Source: Karstenula rhodostoma CBS 690.94 (lineage: Eukaryota > Ascomycota > Dothideomycetes > Pleosporales > Didymosphaeriaceae). Taken from it: a DNA stretch of 64,000 nt. Positions within the stretch are counted from its first letter, which is position 1; each line of letters starts with the position of its first letter. Position numbers and translations under genes: made by a program. A model generated the notes under the pieces. The model ran no database searches and was not told the origin of the DNA. It saw only the letters and a list, made by a program, of their open reading frames with translations. The stretch spans positions 141,709 to 205,708 of the forward strand of contig MU001510.1 in assembly GCA_010093485.1 (NCBI GenBank), in the 5' to 3' direction. Shown in pieces: positions 56,893-64,000 of the stretch.

Positions 56893-57409
56893 GGTATTCT
56901 CACCGCTGATACACTGGGTGGGAGAGATGTTGTAGTGAATCTGCTATTTACGAAATAATGTGAAGATGTGGATGCTAGGTATCGAAGTGGGAGAGGGGAC
57001 TAATATACAATGCAAACATCCCCACCTGCTCTATTTGATTTACCGTGTCACCAAAACGCCGTGAGACGATGTCCTGATGGTGTTGCGCGCATCAGTGCTG
57101 TACACAGGCGGTGGTGTGACTCGCCAAGCGACATGTGGCGCCACCTCATGTCAATCCCCAGCAGAAATGGTCTGCTGACTCCTGCTGAACGCAAAAAAAA
57201 TGGCAGTGCGCTGAAGGAACTCGGGAGGTGCCGAGCCATCTCCTGACTTCTTGTCTAGAAGAGTTGAGCTCGTGATTCCACGATGCATAACCCCTCGCGA
57301 TAAAGTGCGAAAAGTGGGCCAACCCGTGGTCATGTTCAACGCCTAACCCCTCATGCAGCACCTTCTGATGCTCCGTGAACAACTCGAAACGTTTCGGTGG
57401 GTGCATACA
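56893..57409. other. Intergenic interval
   Basis: Nothing supportable is seen upstream of the small ORF and downstream of MDL1. Confidence 0.5.
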
Positions 57410-59797
57410 CTACGTGCGTCTCTTCACGCGCTCAGCTTCCTCTTCATCCGCGGCATCTACCAGCTCCTGCTCGATCTCCTCAATCTCGGTGGGCCTCGGG
57501 CTATCAACACGAGGCTGCGGCTCTCCACCGCTCAGCTGCCACTCCATGAGCTTGTTGAAAGCGCCCGTGGGGTTGGAGGTGAGCTCCTCGTAGGTCCCTT
57601 CCTCGGCGACCTGCCCGTCGGCGTTGATGCAAATGATGCGGTCGGACCTCTTGATAGTAGAGAGACGATGCGCAATGCTGATTGTAGTATTCTTCTCTTG
57701 CAGAAGCTTACCCAATGCTTGGTTAACCAAAGTTTCGGATTCGGCGTCCAGAGCGCTAGTAGCTTCGTCGAGGATGAGAATGTCAGGCTGCTTGATGAGG
57801 GCGCGCGCAATGGCAATACGCTGCTTCTGGCCACCTGAGAGTTGAGTGCCACGGGCACCAACGTGAGTTTCAAGACCATCAGGCTACCACGAGTTAGCAA
57901 CTTCACTCTCGTGTTGCTAGGAATTACTTACAAAGTCGCCGATGAATGTGCAATTGGCCTTGCGAGCAGCGGCGATGATTTCGGCGCGAGTCGCGTTGGG
58001 GACTCCGTAGGCGATGTTTTCAGCAATGGTCCCAGAGAATAGCACCGGCTCCTGTCCTACGAATCCTATCTTCCTTCTCAGCTGCTTCGCATTTAACGTT
58101 GTGATATCGCGTCCGTCGATTAGGATGGTGCCCTCGGTTGGTACGTAAAAGCGGAGCAGTAAGCTAGCCACCGTAGACTTGCCAGCACCGCTAGGTGCGA
58201 CAATAGCAACATTTGTGCCCTGTTCAATCTTGAAGTTTAGGTCCTTGAAGATATTGACGGCAGGTCTTGTCGGGTAGCTGAACGTGACTCCCTTGAATTC
58301 AATAGGTCCTCTCGCAGATTTCACGGGGAAGCCTTTCGTGGGCGAAAGTGTAGGGTTGCGATCTTGCAGTTCGAAAAGACGACTAGCAGCTCCCACACCC
58401 TTCATCATTTCACCCCAGAAGCCAGAGAGGCCAACCATACTAGATCCAGCGTAGGCGGTGTACATCAGGAACGAGGACAGCTCACCAATACTGATAGCCC
58501 CGGACTTGACCATACCGCCTCCGACGTAAAGCACGGCAATGACGGTGAGATTGCCCATGAGGCCGGTTACACCAAAGAAGGTGGCGGCAACATAGGCTTC
58601 TCTCTTTCCGAGCGCAAATATCCTCTTGATTTGGCGGTTGTAACGTCCAGCTTCGGAAACTTCACCAGCGAACGCTTGTGCCGTGCGAACATTGCCCAAC
58701 CGCTCTTCAGCAACTTTAGTCAAGGTACCAAGATTCTTTTGTATCTTCCGGCTGAGGGTGCGTAACTGCCGTCCAGCGACGAAGGCCGAAATCGCCACAA
58801 GTGGACCGATCGTTGCGAGGATGCCGGTGAGTTTCAAGCTGACCCAGCCCATCATGGCGAAACCAGCAGCACCAGCCACCATGGAGCGGAGACCGTCAGA
58901 CAGGTTCTGCGTGATTGCTTTCCCAACGATGATCGTGTCCGACCCAAGACGGGAGATGAGGTCACCGACGCGGTTCGCGTCAAAGAATTCGGCGTTCTGG
59001 ATGAAGGTCTTGCGGTAGAGCTGGGATCGCAGACGTGCAACAATGCGCTCGCCCACGACTCGAAGGATAATGATGCGACCGAAATTGCAGGCAGCGCCCG
59101 TTGCAAGCACAGCCGCCAAGGCCGCATAAAAGGTGTTGATGTCCAGGCCAAAGAGCAGCTCCTTGGAGCCTTCGGGCTGCGTTGCGATATCCAAAATCTT
59201 GCCAATGGAGAAAGGCACCGACATGCTGACGGCCGACGACATGAGCAGGAAAACGAAGGCCCAGCCCAGCGACTTTGCTTCGGGGCTCGCAATCTTGATC
59301 AGGCGCCACATCTCCTTCATCCCTCCTGCGCTGTTTGCCGTCGCGCCCTCCTTGGAGAGCTTTGCGCTCAGATTGACCTGCGCGGCTGCGTTCGCCTTCT
59401 CCGACTTTACAAAGCCCATGTCCTCGGTTTCGCCTTCGTGCTCCTCTACATCCAGCACGCCCTTCTCCGCCATCTCCTGCTTATACGACCTGCGCGGTCT
59501 GGCGGGTGGTTTTGCATCTTGTTTGGCGTCGAGCAGCGCACTCGACGCGCAGAAGAAGCGGACCGAGCGGGCGAGGCCACTGTTCCGGGTGGTACCCGCC
59601 GTCAGACTCGTCAGCGAAAGCGTTTGCGCGGGCGCGAGGCGTCGTGCGCGCGAGAGGATGGGAGAATTCGACGACGATGCGAGCGGCCGTGCTATTACGG
59701 GCGATGCGGCGTGTATCCGGGGTTGTATCTGGGCGAAGAGAGCTCCGTTGCCGGCACCGTGCCAGGCCTTCGCCGCGAAAGTGATTGAGCTGCGCAT
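57410..59797 (-). CDS. MDL1: Mitochondrial inner-membrane ABC half-transporter (Mdl1, 779 aa)
   Basis: Exons 59797-57932 and 57883-57410 join over a 48-nt intron (GTAAGT, GCTAACT, GGTAG). The ~150-residue N-terminus is Arg/Ser/Ala-rich and fits a mitochondrial presequence. A six-helix exporter domain follows ([20 protein letters not shown] and others), then the ATPase: Walker [11 protein letters not shown]-loop [11 protein letters not shown], signature [15 protein letters not shown], Walker [13 protein letters not shown] and H-loop IAHRLS. Family knowledge: Mdl1 exports peptides from the matrix made by the m-AAA protease. The first Walker A residue is Ala instead of Gly; the rest of the loop is intact. 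The acidic C-terminal tail is extended. Confidence 0.94.
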
Positions 59798-60488
59798 GGC
59801 GCGCGGGGGGCGGTAACGAAGACTCTACCTGCTGCAGAATGGGCGGGAAGAAGGCGCGGGAACATGCAACATGTTGTTTGTGGACGGACACGAGGGGTCG
59901 ATGACAGGAGAGCTCCGAGCAGAATCTCGGTGAAAATACGGGATGACGATTTGATGTAAGCCGCGGCCGCCGGCGCCAGGCCGCACCGATGCTTGAGGCG
60001 CTGGGCTTCATTGACGCGTTGTAGTCTACAGACAGATCGCGCAGGCCTCTTGGTTTGTATACATCACTGCTTTCGCGTTCTGGCCTAGGGTGCCATTATC
60101 TAATGCACCGTCATTGGCCGGTGTGGTCAACCTGTGTGCTTGCTCCTACGGTGCTTCCTGTTGTACCGCTCCAACACAACCACCCGTCAAGAAGCGCAGC
60201 AGTCGTTCGAACAGGCGAGCTTTGGAAGCGCATGCTTCGTGTGTCTCCCCTCGAATAACTTGAGTTCAAGTGATGCGAATCGGCACGGCATGTGGACCAG
60301 TGCGATTGCTCTGAGTCTCAGGCACAGCCACATACATCTATGACTGTTCATCTCCTGAACTCATCTCGACTTATATTCCGTCAGCGCGCATATCTCATAG
60401 ATGACTCTTCTACTGCTGGCACCAACAAGTCGATTTTCTTGACTTGTTTGCTGGTCTCGCACACGTCAATTCCATTGAGAAAAACACA
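59798..60488. promoter_or_regulatory. Divergent MDL1/RTCA interval
   Basis: This 691-bp region separates two outward-facing genes and must hold both promoters. No other gene is seen. Confidence 0.5.
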
Positions 60489-61718
60489 ATGGCTATGCCG
60501 ATCCACCTCGAAGGCACCACCCTCGAAGGCGGCGGCCAACTCCTTCGACTCGCAACCTGCCTCTCCGCGCTAACATCCGCACCTATAACCATCACCAACA
60601 TTCGCGCCAAGCGCTCCGGTGGCGGCGGCCTCAAAGCGCAACATCTCACCTCCGTGCAATGGCTGGGTAATGCCTCCAACGCCCGCTTATCTGGCGTGGG
60701 GTTGAAGAGCAAGGAGATCACATTCACGCCCCAGAGCAGGACCGTAAGCCGATTGGAGTGGTCAAACGAAGGCGACGTGCACATCAAGCAAAGTACGCCT
60801 GGTAGCGTGAACCTGGTGCTGCAAGCGGTCTTGCCGTACATGCTCTTTGCGAACGTCGGCAGTGCGGATGTCGAAGTTGGAAAGGAAATCAGGGTGAAGA
60901 TAACAGGGGGGACGAACGTGTCGAATTCACCAAGTTGCGATTACATCGAACAAGTTCTGGCACCCATGCTATCGCTCATCGGCATTCCACCCATCAAAAC
61001 TCAGATCCATTCGCGGGGATGGTCACAGGGCGGTGCGAGGCTTGGAAGCGTCACGTACAGCATCACACCGCTAAGCAAGCCGCTTCCAGCTTTCCAACTC
61101 TGCGACCGCGGCGACGTTAAGAGCATTCGAGCCACCATAATAGCGCCAAAGGATGCAGAGCTGCGGTTCCGTGACGAGCTAGACGTCATGTTTGAGCGAC
61201 GAGAGGAAAATATATTTCGGAACACGCAGCCAGATGTGCAGGTTACTTTCGAGGACTCAATGCATGAGAAGAGGTACTATCTTCTGCTGGTTGCGACTAC
61301 AACGACCGGAGTCAGACTTGGCCGTGACTGGCTGTATGACCACGCTGTGAGGGCGGGCAAGGTGGATACAGTGATCTCCAATGTGGTCAAGAAAGTCTCT
61401 GAGGACCTTATCGAGGAAGTTGATCACGCTGGGTGCGTGGACGAGTATATGCGGGATCAGCTTGTAGTGTTCCAGGCGTTGGCTGTAGGAAAGAGCAATG
61501 TGTATGGCGGGAAGAGAAAAGAAGTGCTTTTGGAGCCAAGCTTGCACGCGAAGACGGCCCATTGGGTTGCGAAAGAAATCATCGACGTTGACTTCGACAA
61601 CGACGGAGGTTGCGAGGGGGTCGGTTTTGGGGCTGATCAGAACTACAACACTGCTGAAAGCGTGGTCGAACAAAACTTAGCGCACGGCTTGGAGAAACTC
61701 GAAGTCGCTGGATGTTGA
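60489..61718 (+). CDS. RTCA: RNA 3'-terminal phosphate cyclase (409 aa)
   Basis: The ATG at 60489 (CACAATGGCTATGCCG) is the first true start; the frame is open further upstream without Met. The protein begins MPIHLEGTTLEGGGQLLRLA, the cyclase signature, followed by RAKRSGGGGLKAQHLTSVQW and SRGWSQGGARLGSVTYSI. A His near the C-terminus in EPSLHAKTAHWVAKEI is in the place of the adenylated catalytic His of RtcA enzymes. Family knowledge: RtcA converts RNA 3'-phosphates to 2',3'-cyclic phosphates using ATP. The sequence fits RTCA rather than the non-catalytic ribosome-biogenesis paralogue Rcl1. One exon; length slightly above the usual ~360 because of insertions and a C-terminal tail. Confidence 0.9.
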   Translation: MAMPIHLEGTTLEGGGQLLRLATCLSALTSAPITITNIRAKRSGGGGLKAQHLTSVQWLGNASNARLSGVGLKSKEITFTPQSRTVSRLEWSNEGDVHIKQSTPGSVNLVLQAVLPYMLFANVGSADVEVGKEIRVKITGGTNVSNSPSCDYIEQVLAPMLSLIGIPPIKTQIHSRGWSQGGARLGSVTYSITPLSKPLPAFQLCDRGDVKSIRATIIAPKDAELRFRDELDVMFERREENIFRNTQPDVQVTFEDSMHEKRYYLLLVATTTTGVRLGRDWLYDHAVRAGKVDTVISNVVKKVSEDLIEEVDHAGCVDEYMRDQLVVFQALAVGKSNVYGGKRKEVLLEPSLHAKTAHWVAKEIIDVDFDNDGGCEGVGFGADQNYNTAESVVEQNLAHGLEKLEVAGC

Positions 61719-62058
61719 TCGCGTACGCATTTAGAGATGGACACGAGTTTAACTCTTCGTTTTTAGGCCAGCGAAGGCAGACATGCATGGCAAAGAGCGG
61801 CAATACAGGATCGCTTTTAGACGATAGGATGAACGTGCAAAACGCTGAAAACACGAGAAAGACATCGTGGACCGTCTATAACCATGTCAATCGTTCATGG
61901 CCTCCTGGGGCAACTCATCAAGCAAGTACGCATACCGACGTAATACTGCGTTCCCTCGACTTACTCCTCATTCACTAAGCCGCGGCGCAGCTCAGTCTAT
62001 CGTATACTCATCTGTTCACAGGCACAAGACCTGTAAACACAACAAAGTTGACATCACA
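61719..62058. other. Intergenic interval
   Basis: No gene is seen. Confidence 0.5.
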
Positions 62059-62460
62059 ATGCATCGTCCCGCGCAAGTCTACCGCATCCCCATGCACGGA
62101 TTACCCAAAACGTACGATACAACTATTACATCAACCGACTACATTAACCTTGAATTTCAAGCACGAGGCCGTCTCTGTCGACGCCAGGCGTGTACATATG
62201 CAGGGCGATCCGTCGGAACATGGGTAGAATCCTTCAGTGATGTCTACTTGCATGATAAAACACATGCCCGTTTTCTTGATTGGACAATTGTCTTCTCCGC
62301 ATCGCGAGGGGTACTGCTAGAAGATCTTTGCTCTCTACGAGACTGGGGTATCGAGATTGAGAGAAGATGCGCAGCCGAGTATCCGCTTCGCACATGTACG
62401 GCAGTACCGCGGAGACACGGCGACTATATCGACGATCAAAGCTGCGTTGATGGACGATAA
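62059..62460 (+). CDS. Possible hypothetical protein (133 aa)
   Basis: An ATG in favourable context (CACAATGCAT) opens a 133-codon frame (MHRPAQVYRIPMHGLPKTYD...). It is mixed in composition with no signal peptide or membrane segment. I recognise no family. Third positions are only mildly biased, so coding is plausible but unproven. Confidence 0.35.
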   Translation: MHRPAQVYRIPMHGLPKTYDTTITSTDYINLEFQARGRLCRRQACTYAGRSVGTWVESFSDVYLHDKTHARFLDWTIVFSASRGVLLEDLCSLRDWGIEIERRCAAEYPLRTCTAVPRRHGDYIDDQSCVDGR

Positions 62461-63444
62461 GCTTGGGATGGGACGTATCCAACGGGGCATGTTACATAGT
62501 ATTCTATCTAAATTGAACACTTTTCCGCCACGGTATTGTTTCGTGATGCCTCAGGGCTTGCACCACTTCAAGAACTGTAGTCCAACGCCCCAGCTCTAAT
62601 CAAGCAGCCTGGTACAAATGCGACCATTGCGACACATAGGCCTCTGCATTCGGGGCGGCCCGCTTACCCAATATTAACCGCTGTGAACCGAGCAGTGAAA
62701 GGTCCACTGATTTCCGTACCCCGCCATTTCCACCTTCTTAAACCAGCGTCCGTCTTGAACTTCACGGGGAGGATCACCTTCCAAAAGTACCAATGTGGTG
62801 AGGCACGCAAAGTGACAGTTTCACGTCGAACAATGGAGAAGTTGATGTGCGCGCGGCAAGCGCGCTGCAACTGTGCATTGCATGTGTAGAAAGGCGCTAC
62901 TTCGGCTGATGAGGTCACGATGCAGCAGACGCCGGCGATGCAGGGCACCATGTCCTGCAACTACTTTAGCGTTCTCAGCTAGCAGCACTTACTGTGGGGT
63001 CCTATACGACCATCATGGTGAAGGGAACCGGATACGATTATTGACGAGCGGAATGCGGTAATGCGTGGGTTGTGCACGTTCATGGTGACACAGAGATCCG
63101 AACTGGAAACCGAAGCACGACTGCAGTATGATGGTCTCAGTGTGTAGCGAAAGACATGTCATTTACGCATAATGCGTCTGTATAATGCAGTGTAAATGCT
63201 CACTCCCAAACGCCGCCCAATGCAATGCATGAGTGCAACCTCAGAGACAGCCAAAGCCAAACGCGCCGCAAGAAATGCTCAATATGTGAATGTGAAGAAG
63301 CCACCAGCGCCGTGAAAATGCCACAATAAATTAAAACCCACCCTTGCGCGCCGAAACGCCGCCCAATGCAAATGATATCCCAACCCGTGCCCTCGAAACG
63401 CCCTCTTGTGTCACATTCTTCCTCTTCCTGTGTGCGTCCCATGA
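62461..63444. other. Gene-poor interval
   Basis: Only short frames are open. Nothing is supportable. Confidence 0.5.
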
Positions 63445-64000
63445 TTACAGTTTGGACTTTTCTGCAACTTCGGAGCGGACGCGTGATCGCGAAGACCTCC
63501 GTGCTCCGAGGTTGTCTCTGCTTTTCTTTGTCTTGGTGCGACGGAGCACTGGTATGTCGTCCTCCTCCGATTCCGACTCGTCTACGGTGAACAGGTCTGG
63601 ACTCGGTTCCCTCCACGAGTGGCGATGACCTGAGAGAGTTCTTGAGTACCGTCGGCGCGACCGCCTGGTGAGAAGCTCTTGTGCGCGGCCGCGAGTGGGC
63701 TCGGTGATGGTGATCCTGGGTGTTGCGATGTGCGTGACCATGTGTGGTGTGTCGTTGAGGCGATCATCTTCCAGCTGCATAAAGGATTCATCATCCTCTT
63801 CCAACGTCTGGAGCTGCGGGACATGGTAGTGGCTATGCAGCTGTGTGTGATTGCCTTTGACATAGCGAGCCCACTTGTCGGCCACGTTGGACTTGAACTT
63901 GGAGGCTTTGGATGTGCGAGGCCCGTCGGGAACGAAGATGCCTGCACTCAACGACAGTGGGCCGTAGGGGTCGTCCTCCTCCGTGAGCGGGGTAAGAAAG
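63445..64000 (-). CDS. 3' part of an unidentified protein gene (window-truncated)
   Basis: The minus-strand frame stays open from the right edge to a stop at 63445, giving the last ~185 residues. It reads LTPLTEEDDPYGPLSLSAGI, then a Lys/Trp-containing stretch (KFKSNVADKWARYVKGNHTQ), an acidic patch (QTLEEDDESF) and a long basic Arg/Ser tail ending RSRVRSEVAEKSKL. It looks disordered and possibly nuclear, with many basic clusters. I do not recognise a family and the start lies outside the window. Confidence 0.65.
   Translation of the reverse strand, partial: FLTPLTEEDDPYGPLSLSAGIFVPDGPRTSKASKFKSNVADKWARYVKGNHTQLHSHYHVPQLQTLEEDDESFMQLEDDRLNDTPHMVTHIATPRITITEPTRGRAQELLTRRSRRRYSRTLSGHRHSWREPSPDLFTVDESESEEDDIPVLRRTKTKKSRDNLGARRSSRSRVRSEVAEKSKL

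Overview
The window is nuclear chromosomal DNA of a filamentous ascomycete. The predicted proteins look like those of a dothideomycete such as a pleosporalean, but that placement is inference from gene content, not a search. The evidence is: compact protein genes on both strands; many introns of 43-66 nt with GT(A/G)AGT-type donors, CTRAC-type branch points and YAG acceptors; and fungal families such as Tel1, Nup192, a DUF3176 membrane protein and a Dal5-like permease. I see no rRNA, convincing tRNA, CRISPR or prokaryotic operon structure.

Layout. 0-4.2 kb: sparse DNA, a 74-aa membrane/coiled-coil ORF and a 2,3-butanediol-dehydrogenase-type gene. 4.2-13.5 kb: TEL1 (six exons, 3,003 aa, minus strand), divergent from NUP192 (13.8-18.9 kb). 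19-22.3 kb: a half quinone oxidoreductase, then the divergent mitochondrial pair GCV3/MRP17. 22.3-28 kb: gene-poor, with an unidentified minus-strand candidate near 24 kb, one copy of a dispersed repeat and a cluster of unrelated minisatellites leading into a 753-aa disordered protein gene. 32-35 kb: a Tudor-SN nuclease. 37.6-41 kb: a STRAP-like WD40 protein and a Dal5-type permease. 41-46 kb: AT-rich, patchy DNA holding a stray HMG-box (Nhp6-like) fragment, a ketopantoate-reductase-like gene and, at 45.6-46.1 kb, a secreted repeat-peptide precursor. 46.4-55 kb: a C-terminally short DUF3176 gene, an epoxide hydrolase, a Cys-rich single-pass surface protein and an FAD/NADPH oxidoreductase. 56-64 kb: a broken cupin-like gene carrying the second copy of the dispersed repeat inside an 11-bp direct duplication, then MDL1, RNA 3'-phosphate cyclase and the 3' part of an unidentified gene leaving the window.

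The housekeeping genes form no pathway; several sit in head-to-head pairs (TEL1/NUP192, GCV3/MRP17) that probably share promoters. The accessory stretches (19-28 kb, 41-47 kb, 55-57 kb) show fragments, truncations, insertions and tandem repeats. The most interesting object is the spliced gene at 45587-46100. It has a signal peptide, then six full copies and one partial copy of a 15-residue unit whose Arg plus X-Ala/X-Pro dipeptide spacers look like an alpha-factor precursor processed by Kex2 and a Ste13-type peptidase, but its core peptide is short and lacks cysteine. Splice sites and starts were read by eye and checked for reading-frame closure; no homology search was possible.
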